From NCBI RefSeq assembly GCF_009870125.1, contig NC_046683.1, positions 40,191,869 to 40,255,868 on the forward strand: 64,000 nt of DNA, given 5' to 3'. The notes under the pieces were generated by a model. The model was given only the letters and a program-made list of their open reading frames with translations. It was not told the DNA's origin and made no database searches. Each line of letters opens with the position of its first letter. Within the stretch, counting starts at the first letter, position 1. The DNA is from Drosophila pseudoobscura. Its lineage: Eukaryota; Arthropoda; Insecta; Diptera; Drosophilidae. The position numbers and the translations under genes were made by a program. Below are positions 34,505-45,233 of this stretch, piece by piece.

Positions 34505-37500
34505 CTAGGAGGAAGGGATCTTGACGGGCAGGAAGAGTCGCGGATCGCCGATCTTGGGACTCAGGCGCACCACCACTTGATCATCGCCGTCACCGACCTC
34601 GAGGAAGGAGTTCCAGTCCGCCAGGAAGTAGAAGCCGTTCTTTTTCTTTGCAGGCGGCGGATCCTCGGTGACTGGATCCGGCCCAAAGGAGTCCGCTAGA
34701 TCATCGAGCGAACCATTGCGTGACTCCTCCGTAGAGTTGTTCGAATCGGAGGGAGATGGCGATGGCGATGGCGATGGCGACGATGATGATGATGATGATG
34801 ATGATTCTATGGTGGATCCTGTGTCCATGTCTCCGTCGTCCAGTCCCAGACTCAGGCTGATCCGTGTGGGGGCTTGGGTGGTGGTCTCTGCTTTCTCTGT
34901 GGTGGTGTTGGCTTCGCTCTGACGCCTCGACTTGAAGGTTTCGTTGCTGTGGCCATCCTGCAGCGACTGCAGATAGACGGCATCCTGAGACTGTGGCTGT
35001 GCCTGTGGTTGTGGCTGCACCCGATCCAGACTCACGTTGAGCTGCTGCAGCTCCTGGAGATTGCTAATCAAACGCTGCAGCTCGCTGAGGTTCGCCGTCT
35101 CTCTCTTCTCCGGCTGTGACTCTTGCTCCGGCTTTGCCAGCTGATAGTTGAGTTCACTGAACTCGGCCATGAGATCGCCATCGAGGACACCCTCCCGTCC
35201 ACCATCCTCCATGTCCAGATCTTCGGCCGCCGCATCCTCATCGTCGCTGCGTCGTCGGAATCCCTGCCCCATTCCCATTCCCAGGGGCAGGGGCTGCTCT
35301 GTGGACACACCGATCCGGTTGGCCGCTCGCTTGATGGCTGCCTCTATGATCTTGGTGGCACTGAACACGGGCAGCTCCACGCTGCTTTCCGTCGTGTGCG
35401 TGGCTGGTCGTCGTGGTCGCGGTGACGCCGGCTTGATGGTGGTCAGCGAGAAGACCGCCGGCGAGGAGGAGTCTACCGTCTGCAGTGGTGCTGGTGTCGT
35501 GGTCGTGGTCGTGGTTGAGGTCGTCGTCGACTGCAGCTGGCTCTCGAGCTGCTGGGAGAGCTCATGGGGCAGGGACACGCCCAGCTTCTGGAGCTGCTGG
35601 GTATTGTACAGCAGCTTCTGCAGCTCCTCGAGATCGGCCTGTCTTGGGCCGGGTGTCGTGGGATTGGGTCTCCTGGCCGGCACAAAGCGTGGCGCTGAAG
35701 GAGTCACCGGCAGAGATGTGGGTGTTGCCGTGGGCGTTGCCGTGGGCGTTGCCGTGGGCGTCTTGTAGATGGGCTGCATGTGGTGGTAGCTCTGTCGCTC
35801 GCCCGTATCCTCCAGACTGCCAAAGAACTGCTGGAATTGCTGGCCAAAGGCCTGGTCGGTGGAGGATGATCCTTTTTGCGGATGAGCCGGCTGTGACATG
35901 GCCAACTCGCGCAGCTCCTCGCTGGAGCTCTGCTGAGCGCTGGCTGCAGGCTTCTGGTACACTGGCAGATCCAGCTTCAGCTCCGGCTCTGGCTCCATCT
36001 CCGCCACGGACTGGGCATACACGATGTGGGCCCCATTCAGACTCTTCACGTTCGGAGTGCGCACAGAGGCGGCGGTGGCAAGCTGTGGAGGCGACGGTTG
36101 GTGGTCCGTCTGGAGCTGCACTCGCTCTAGCTCCTGGACCTTGCTGAGCAGCTTCTGCAGCTGCACGTAGTCCTGCGGCTGCACTTCCTGCAGCAGTCCG
36201 TTGCTCCTCTCGAAATGGCTCAGCGGTCGCTGTTTGGATGTGGAGGCGGCTGTGGAGATCTCTACCTGGCCAAACGGAGTCGTCGATGTGGGTGAGAGCT
36301 GCTGGATTTGAGCAAAGTCGTTGCTTGCCAGGCCAAGGCCTCCGGATCTGTTTCCTTCTCCTGCAATGGCCTCTGATCCGGCCACGTTCCGGGTGAGAAA
36401 GTTCGGGGTCGTTGGCTTTGGCTGCTGCAGTCGCTCCAGCTGCTGGACCCTCGTGATTAGCGCCTCGAACTGGGCATGGTCCACTGATGCTGTCTTGGTG
36501 GTGCGCGGTGTCGTGGTGGTGCTTGTCGTGCTTGTGCTCGTGGTGCTGGTGCTGGTACTGGTACTGGTGGTGGTGCTCTTTGGCTGCTTTCTTTTTGTGC
36601 TTCTTGCCTGCTCGTAGAGTTTCTCCAGCTCCCTGTCGTCGCTGAGGAGGCGCTGCAGCTGGAGAAGATCTGCGGCGCCCAGGGAATTGGCCTGACTGAG
36701 GCCCAAGCCCAGACCCAGACCCAGATCGAGGGGTATAGGCTTCACGGTGGTGCTGGTCGCTGGTGCTCTCATCCTCTCCAGCTGTTGGAGCTGCCGCAAG
36801 ATCAGCTGCAGATCGCGAGCATCGCTAGCTGGTGTAGTCCGTGGCGGAGGAGGTGGAGGAGGAGGCGTTGTGCTGGTGGTGCTGGTGGTCGAAGAGAAAC
36901 GGTTACTGAGGGTCTGGACACCCGGATTGGAATTGGTTGCCTTCAGGACGTTCTCCGGATTGATCTTGAGCTTCTCCAGCTCCTGGAGATTCTGCAGCAG
37001 CTTCGAAAGCTCGTCTGAGCGGCTGCCCGTTGCCTGGTGGTTGCCTGCATTGGCAAAGTTGATGTCAATGTTGGGATCGATGCGTCTTCTTGGCTTCTTC
37101 GCCTCAATGAGCAGTGGCTCCCCATGGGTGATGAGCTGCACTGGCGCAGGTGTCGTTGTCGTCGTCGTCGTCGTCGTGGTGGTGCTGGCAGTGGTTGAGG
37201 TGCTCGGTTTGGTGGTTGTCGAAGCCTGTTTCCTTTTGGGCTGCGACTGTAGCCGCTCCAACTCCTGCAGATTCTCCAGCAGTTTCGCCAGCTCTGCATT
37301 GCTCTGCGGCGGCAGACGTGCCGTCGCCGTCGAGAGTTCCGTATGGGCGCCCGCTGGCTCCTCCGTTGGCGGGGCACTCTTCTTCAGGGACTTGGGTGCC
37401 TTCTTCACAATCCCGAAGCGCGTGAGGTAGCCCTCAACCTCGGGCTTCACTCGCAGCTCTTCGCCGATGTTCAGGGGCTTGAAGTTGGAGTAGGCATCCG

Positions 37501-37878
37501 GCCGGATGCGGGCACCCTGGAGGCCACGCAGATCCGCCACCGCCACCACCGCCGGCTGTGGGGCACTCTCCGACGGATAGTAGTCATCCATGGCGTACCG
37601 CTTGTGGGTCGAATCGCCTTCCGCATGGTGGCCGGACCCGGACACAATGCCCAGGCTCTCGAGAATGTCCGCCACGGGCTTGACCGTGCTGGATGTGGGC
37701 TTCCGCTTGCGCAGGAATTGTGCATTCTTGGCGCTGTAATGGGAGCTGAAACGCTGCGACCCGGACGGACCAGGGGCCGCTAGAGATGAAGGAGTGGAGA
37801 TTACAGGCTGGAAGTCCTGGTACATCACCGGAGGTGGCGCAGGAGGATGATAGGTGGTGGCCGAGGGCATAGGCCGGA

Positions 37879-37916
<38 letters not shown>

Positions 37917-38559
37917 AGTTTTATCTGGGAATGGGGATAGAGGAGTGCTCCGGCATAGGCCGGCTTGTAGGTGGTGGCAGCCACACGGGGATTGCCGCCA
38001 GGCACCGTACTCCGGGGCACGGCATTCGGGTCGGGTGTGAGGAACTTAATGGGATCCGGGGGGGTGTACGCATCGATAACCCTCGTGACTGGTGGTCGGG
38101 TGTACAGCTCTTGCAGATTCTCCTCGGTGTTGTTGTCCGTGTTGAAGGGCAGCACGAGCATCAGGGCCCGCATGCTGTCCGCCCGGCTCATGTCGCCCGC
38201 TTCGATGCTCTTCTCGTACTCCTCGCGCGTCACCTTCTCGTACAGCTCCTCGATTTCGCCGCTGGGATTAGAGGGTAAGCGTCACGTAGGGCCGGAAATT
38301 ACCACGCATTTACTTACCGCGTCAGTCGTGGCAGGGCCGGATCGTTGGCCAGTATCTTTTGCACTTCATCGATCGTCTGCTCGATCTCTGGCGGCTGAAA
38401 GAAGCTCTTGTCCAGCTGTTGCTGCAGATAGTTCGTGCCCTTGTTGGCATTGGCGGTGCTGCCCTGAATGGTCGGCAAAGCCCTGACACCCAGGCTTCCC
38501 AGCTGCAGCAGTAGACTCAGTGCCAGGAAGCACTCGAAGGAGCCCGGACCTTGTTGCAT
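34505..38559 (-). CDS. Large secreted Thr-rich protein with about eight LQELERL-type helical repeats, 1332 aa
   Basis: Coding exons are 38559-38318 and 38261-34505, with a 56-nt intron (donor GTAAGT, acceptor CCCAG) splitting an Arg codon. An acceptor just upstream of the ATG (TTTCGCCTAG, ending at 38577) indicates a further 5' UTR exon to the right. Residues 1-27 form a signal peptide with likely cleavage after VRA. Residues 40-155 form a charged, ordered-looking domain (IDEVQKILANDPALPRLTR, then SMRALMLVLPFN). Residues 197-208 are poly-Gln. Thereafter Thr/Ser/Pro-rich linkers alternate with a roughly 20-residue amphipathic motif, best written as ELxKLLxNLQELERL, near residues 401, 496, 562, 610, 676, 777, 955 and 1137. 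A conserved-looking C-terminal cap (about 1288-1332) contains FYFLADWNSFLEVGDGDD and ends DPRLFLPVKIPSS. The Thr-rich linkers suggest mucin-type O-glycosylation. Function unknown; an extracellular-matrix, cuticle or mucin-like role is inference. Confidence 0.85.
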
Positions 38560-41112
38560 GATGCCGCCCCGGAGATCTAGGCGAAAGGAGAAGAAAGCAA
38601 ATGATACGATTTTTGAGAACTATCTATCTGGGGGTTCAGCATCATCCGAGAACATCCCACGGACAACCCATGGATTGCCTGCATGAAAACATACAGAATG
38701 GAGGCGCACGTGCCGCAAAACTACGGGGGGCATCGTGGGGCATACATGAAGTACAATTTCCCTCCCAGGGATATTTTATTTAAGCCCTTATTTTGGCCAT
38801 ATGATAGCCGAAGTACTCGCTTGTTTCCGCCCATAAGTAGGTTTCTATTTGATCTCCCGCTTCTCTGGCCCAGCCCCAACTCTCATTTCACTCGAAACCA
38901 CTTCCAGTTGAGTGGCTCCCTCAACATCCATCCATCCATACATCCATTCATCCATTCATCCATTCATCATACAAATAAATGTATACATTTGTGTATAAAA
39001 GATCAACGGAGTAGTACGAAAAATTTCCGCCCAGGAAAAATAAAAAAATAGGTGGAAGCCGAGAGAAATGGCCGAGAGGCGAAATAATAACTTGAAAACG
39101 TGAAAGAAATCAAATGAAATGCATGACAAATTTCTCGTCAAAAGACAGACAGACAAACATGCGGACAAGTGTACAAAATTTATTGTACCAACAGAAAAAA
39201 AAAAACAAGACAAGACACAAAACGAACGACGCTACTCGTAAAAAATCCGAGAAACATTTGCTTGAAGAGCACTAAGTGGGGGGGAATGGAGAGAGAGAAG
39301 GTGGGAATTACCATCATTTGTTATGATTTTTCGATGCTCCAAGATTGGGGATTATGCAAGCGGCAACGTCACCGATTGCCGACCGTAAAGAGAGATCCTC
39401 AACAGGATGAACGAGTGATGCAAGAGACAGGAGGCAGAGATAGATATGGGAATGGAAATGTTGTTTGGGCCACAGGCTGTGGCGGGGATCTATCCCACTT
39501 TATTATAGATTTTTCCTCATTTAAGGAAAGGGAATGGGGCGTACGATTGAGGAGCGCTGGGAGTGAGTACTCCATCTATCGTGGCCATCGAAGCGTTTAA
39601 TTTTCACTTAATTGCCGTAGTTAAATCATAAATTTAATGAGAGTGCCGTAGAAAGCGATGACGAAGACGTTAGCCATCAACAGCAGCAGCAAGCGAGAAG
39701 CCGTTAGCGAAATGAACTGTTAGATAATCTGGTCGAAACGTGTGCCGGGAGTTGGAGCAGGGGGGGGTGACCAGTTTATGGCCAAGCTATGCGACTCTCC
39801 AGCTCTTTAACTGAACTGAAATGAACTGGAAAACCCATTCGACAGCTACGTGCCGGGCATTCTGAGTGGAGCAGTAAACTGCAACTCGCGGTCTTTTAAA
39901 TGGTATTGGAATTGGAATTGCCAGTCTCTAGTGCTCTAGTGGATATGCAGGCATCTCGAAGTATCTCGAGCTGGAATGCCGTCAGATGACATCTGACGGT
40001 ACAGAGACAGAGACAAAGAGAGAGATCACATCACATCAGATCAAATCAGATCACCTTTTTGAAGACTGAAACTCGTATTACATTTCTTACAAGAACCAAA
40101 GCTACCATTTATATTTTATCCATAATCGTGCAAATCATCAGTCATCCTACTAATAATCAGAGTACTGTACTTTTTACAAAACCCCTGCAATAGGCTGTGG
40201 ATCAGTAGCATTCTTAATACAAAATTCTATTTATTCTAATGTATTCTGTTATGTTCTTTTTGTTTGGAATCAAAGCTACTTAACGAATGCAAAATAAGAT
40301 ACCTTTAAAAAAAATCATTTGGAACGCGTGCCTCGACACTTCGATACTCTCCCGAAAAGGACGAAAGCCAGGTGTTCAAAGAGCCAAACATCAGAAGAGC
40401 TCTTCAACTAGTTCTGCTTATTCAACCTATACCAATTATCCAATCGGAATCGATCTTTCTGATTCTGCAACTCGTTGAACATTCGTTTGGATATACATAA
40501 GTACATACACTTTCCTTGCCCAAACAGTAGTCATAAAAACTACAATCGACCAACAAAGCCTCATTCCTTTTGAGACCATTAAACCAGGCTATAAAATATG
40601 TATCTTCCATAGGCCAAAACTGTTCCGTATATCAATATTCATCATTAAAAGATTTATTTAAAAAAAAATTACACCATACAAATTTATTTTATGTTCTAAG
40701 AATATTCTTTGGTGATAAGAATTATTTGCACTAATAATTATCCATAAAACTCAAAGTTGAATAATGAAGAGATGATAATGGGAACCAATTGATAACATAT
40801 ATGTAAATCCTAACCATGAAAAACCATTGAGTAGTAGATGATTTTCTCGGTAATAATTTTGTAGTCTCCCTTAATATATTTAAAATGTAATATAATTATT
40901 TGTAATATTTATTTATCATGCCCCCCAAGAGCATGACGACAATTCCGCTTTGCGTATTTCGCTTAAGGGAGGAAAAATGCATTTAAATTTCATAATCCAA
41001 CAGCGTGGCTCGGCGCCGGCGCCGTGTGCACGACTGTCTATAGAGAAGCCCCGTACTCGTACTCGTGCCATACCCATAATCAAAACGCAAATAATTTGCT
41101 GCCATTGCAGCA

Positions 41113-41138
41113 GGGCAGGCAGGCAGGCAGGCAGGCAG
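41113..41138. repeat. (GGCA)n microsatellite
   Basis: Six tandem GGCA units in non-coding DNA. A GGAC tetramer array of similar length is at 18261-18278. Confidence 0.85.
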
Positions 41139-41238
41139 CAAATTCAAAACAACGCACGAAATGTGAGTCAATCTTTTGTGAGTGAGTGCATTCCCAATCC
41201 AATCCAAGACAAGACCACAGGCAAGACTATGACTACGA

Positions 41239-41268
41239 CGATGATGATGATGATGATGATGATGATGA
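41239..41268. repeat. (GAT)n microsatellite
   Basis: About nine uninterrupted GAT/ATG triplets flanked by GAC triplets. Confidence 0.9.
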
Positions 41269-41513
41269 CGACGACGTCACTGGAGCGCATTAAACATAAT
41301 GTTACATTCGTGTGTGCTTGTGTGTCTTGTGGGGCAACAATTACATTTGTGTTAAGTAATTCCAAACGATTATTAACATTAGATTACACACTCAATAACC
41401 TAGTCCCCAGACGAGTGGCAGTGGGAGTGGTAGTGGGACATTTCCACGACTAATTGACGGCATTTCTCTTCACTCATTTGCAGCATTTGTATTATTTTCC
41501 TTATTTTCATTAT

Positions 41514-41829
41514 TTATAAATCTTGAATTTTGAACACCCCATGCGTATACACCACATTGTACGTGTGCTCATGCGGAAGCTCCGACAGACTCCACTCAGA
41601 TATCCAGATGTTAAAGGCCTTGATCTCATAGTTGGAATCGGAAATGTAGAAAATGTTGTATAATTTTGTTGTTGCCCACTGACTAATGTTACACGACTTC
41701 TGGTCGTTAAACTTTGACAGAAGCTGACAGAAACGTACAAGTTTTTGCGAAATCTTACACGCAAAGATATCAAAGTACAATCCCCACCACTTCAGAAACC
41801 ATTCCAAAATGTCTATCAGCGGTCGACTT
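41514..41829 (-). other. Possible orphan coding exon
   Basis: On the minus strand, an AG acceptor candidate (ATCTAGCCTAG) opens a frame of about 105 codons, ending in TAA, in otherwise AT-rich non-coding DNA. The translation is rich in aromatic residues (for example LIDILEWFLKWWGLYFDIF near its start and YNVVYTHGVFKIQDL at its end), and its codon use is more G/C-ended than the surroundings. There is no ATG, no clear downstream polyadenylation signal and no family I recognise. It may be a terminal exon, a gene relic or chance. Confidence 0.25.
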
Positions 41830-42887
41830 CTAGGCTAGATGAATGTTGTGACTTTCGTGGGACCACAAAGTTCAAATTCCACCAAGTAATCAAGTAATCC
41901 ATTGCCCACTACCCACTGCCATCATCTTCGTTTCTTGACGTCACCCCGACCCCGAGCTCTGCAAAATGCCCGAGTGCCATTAAACTTTGGCATATCCATA
42001 GATCATGTGAAATTCAGCAAAATTATAAGACAAAAACACGGTCTAAAGCAACAAGTGCACCCCTAATTTGGTCGCAGGCCCTTGACTTGAATGACTTTAA
42101 CCCTGAATCTCCGGCATCTACCGCATCTACTGTACTGCCTCTCCCTCGTTTCTGGGTGATTGCTGGGCAATTTACAATAAAAAAGGCAGCGCAGAAAAGG
42201 GGGACACACACAATAAAAACAAAAGGCAATTGTTTAGGCCGAAGCAGCCACTTCATTAGTGCATTAGTTGGGGCCTAAGAGCCATGAGAGCAATGAGCAG
42301 AGACTTGTTGGCCAACAGAAAGGTCATTCAGGCATCGGACATCACAAAGAGAACGGTATATGTACCTATGATTCTTGGAAACAGTGGCCACGCATGGGCC
42401 ATGGAGGTGTGAGATCACAGAATTGGGTCAACAGAGCCTCTGGCACTCCCTCTTTCACCGAATCTGAAGGTCACCTGTCTGTCGGTGTCGTTTGTCGTGT
42501 CTCATCTTCCACCACACCATTTCCGGATTTGGCGAGTCGAGAAAGCGCCTCGGGGCGGCGCGGCTCGGCGCGGCTTGGCTCTCACTTTGGCCAATTAGTC
42601 AGACGGACGGCGACAAATCAAGCCACAAATTCGTCAGTCAGCCCACAAAGCGGGTTGAAGCTGGAATTGGAGTCGTAGTCGGAGTCTGAGTTGTGGCCTC
42701 ATCATCGCACCACTTTTACTCGCAGCTAAAGCTGAAGCTAAAGCTGAAGCTGAAGCTGAAGCTGTGTGGCTTAAACTAAAGCTGAATGCCTGATGCCTGT
42801 GGCTTTGTGTGGTTTTTGTGGTAATTTTCCTTGTTTTACAGGCCACCAGACTGGGTTTTTGGCCAGCTCCAGTGTCGAGTGTCTCTC

Positions 42888-42914
42888 TGGTGGTGGTGGT
42901 GGTGGTGGTGCTGG

Positions 42915-42953
<39 letters not shown>
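42888..42953. repeat. (TGG)n followed by (GCT)n
   Basis: About eight TGG triplets pass into about thirteen GCT triplets. It is in non-coding DNA, although open frames exist on both strands because the tract lacks stops. Confidence 0.9.
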
Positions 42954-42954
<1 letters not shown>

Positions 42955-43049
42955 GTTGGTGGTAAATTCTATTTAAGCCAGCTCTTAAATGCATATGACA
43001 AGTGAATGTTGTTTTGGGCGGCCAGGAAAAGCCAGACCAGGCAGCTGCT

Positions 43050-43135
43050 ACCACCAGTCGCAGTCTCAGTCCCAGTCCCAGTGCCAGTGCCAGTGCCAGT
43101 GCCGGTCCCATTGCCGGTCCCAGTCCCAGTAGCAG
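43050..43135. repeat. Hexanucleotide repeat (CAGTCC/CAGTGC)
   Basis: About fourteen imperfect hexamers of the type CAGTCC, CAGTGC and CGGTCC. It is non-coding. Confidence 0.85.
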
Positions 43136-45183
43136 TTGCTGCCGCTAACTTGGCCAACTGGATTTGGTTTTGTTTTTGGTCGGGCTGATGTATTTTTATG
43201 GGATATTTGGATCTGTATTTGGATCTCTTTATTGGCAACACTTTTTCTTGCCTTGGCAGATGCCCCCCCTAATTATTGTTTATTTTTATTACGAGTATTT
43301 ATTTGTTGGCCCTCTTTCGTTTCGTTTGTCGCTTTGTTTGTGGTCTTTTTGTCAAGTGGGTTTCGGCTTTTGTGGCCTGTTGTTTCCCTTTTTACGGACA
43401 CTTTCACCCAACGTATAACGTATAACACATTCGCATCCACAGAAAGAGAGCCTCAGCCAGAAATAATTATAATAATAAATATTAAAACACTTTACATGCG
43501 TTCACTTTTGCTTAATTTTCCAAATGGCTTTTTGTTTCATTTAGTTTCTGGCCTTTTGGTTTGCTGGCCCTAAATGTGAAGAGTGTCGCTGGAATTGTTG
43601 TTGCATTCGTTGGATAATTGTTTTTGATATTCCGGCGGATTGTTTCACTGCCAGTCGCTGTTATAGAAGTAGTTTTTGATAGTGGTTTCTGCTCTTGTAT
43701 TTGGGCACTAAAGAGAACTAAAGAGAACAATTTGTTTTCGTTCCCAGATAGATGGGACAACATTTTCATAGATATTTCAGGAGATTTGAGCACTTCATTC
43801 CCCTTCAAAAATGTGGAAATTTTAAACTCCTTCCTGCCCCCAAACGAGTTCGCGTCTCACTGGGATAGAGCAGAGCCATAGTTTTTTTGAGTTCTCAGAT
43901 AGATTATACTACGTTTTAATAAATATTTTAAGAGAAACAATCATACTCCTTTCGCCTGCAAAGAGTCGCTGTTTAACTTTTGAAAGAGTACGAGATCTCA
44001 CTAGGATAGAGGAGGCGTGGAAGAGAGGTGATGCGCTTCCTCTCTCTTTCTCTCTCTGAGAACAAGACAGAATAAGAATAAAGGGATTCCTTAAAAGCGT
44101 AAATAATCCCAAAGAGTCCCGAATTCTTGAACACCACTTTTTGGGGATGTCACAATTCTTATTTTGATCCGAGAATGGCCTTCTTTACTCAATGATTTTC
44201 CACCAGGGATAGCGTTTACGGTGAAGATACTTAATAAATATATCTTCAAAGTCAATCAATGGAGAATAAATAGTTCCTTATCAATATAATTTCCACAGCA
44301 CTTGAACGCCTATTATCATATCAATATCACTTCCTCAGTACTTTCATCCCTACCGTTTCCACGCCCATTTGAAAAATCTGTAATCTGTGGTTGCCCTTGT
44401 GTCAAGGTCGTTTCAGTGGCTCCATTCACCGTCCCACAGTGCCACACTGCGACCGACACGCGGCACGACAATTGAATCAAGTTCGTTGCTGCAGTCTTTT
44501 GTTTTGTTTTGCCATCCACTTTCCCGGTTTCCCCACAATACAACCTGCAGCTGCCAGGGGGAACCTGAACCTGTCACACCCCGTCCTCCCCCCTCCCCCC
44601 TCCCACCTGCCAGACCCCCTCCTACTGGCCAGCATTTTCCAATTACATTTTCAATATTCGGTGCTTGTCCGATGCTCTCCTCTGCCGTTCGATCGATCGG
44701 CTTCCACTCCGCTCTGCCGCTCCTCTGCCGCTCCGATCCAATATATAATCGAAATTCAATCCAAAATCGAATCGAATTGCTCTCTTTTTTCACAACTTTT
44801 CGAGGCGGTGCACACACACAAAATTCACACACAACAACAAAAACTATATATAATGAAACCAAAAAAACCAAAAATTAAATGGCAGCAAAATACGAGCACG
44901 CGACTGGAGCTGGGCCTCGGGCTTTGAGTTGATTTTCGGTTTGATTTTGATTTGTATTTTTATTTTGGCTGCGACTGCGACTGTGGTTTCGGTTTATGTT
45001 TTTGTTTATGTTTCGAATCGGTTTCGGAATCGGTATCGGGGCTTGGCGCATGCGCGGCCTGCAGACCATTTTCAATGAGCGCTCGAGTTGTACTGAAGCC
45101 AGAGCTGCCGCTGCGGCTGCCGCTGCGGCTGCCTCTGCGGTTGCGTCGTCAACTTTGAAGTGCGGCTGGAAAAGAGAGCGGTA

Positions 45184-45187
<4 letters not shown>

Positions 45188-45232
<45 letters not shown>
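45188..45232. repeat. (CAG)15 microsatellite in non-coding DNA
   Basis: Fifteen perfect CAG triplets lie between genes. The purity contrasts with the interrupted CAG/CAA tracts in coding Q-runs. Confidence 0.95.

Positions 45233-45233
<1 letters not shown>

Noticed and set aside
35148-37430. Plus-strand frames of 200-227 codons opposite the secreted-protein gene
   Set aside because: They are shadows of the minus-strand Gln/Thr/Ser-rich coding sequence, giving Val/Leu/Trp-rich translations without domains.
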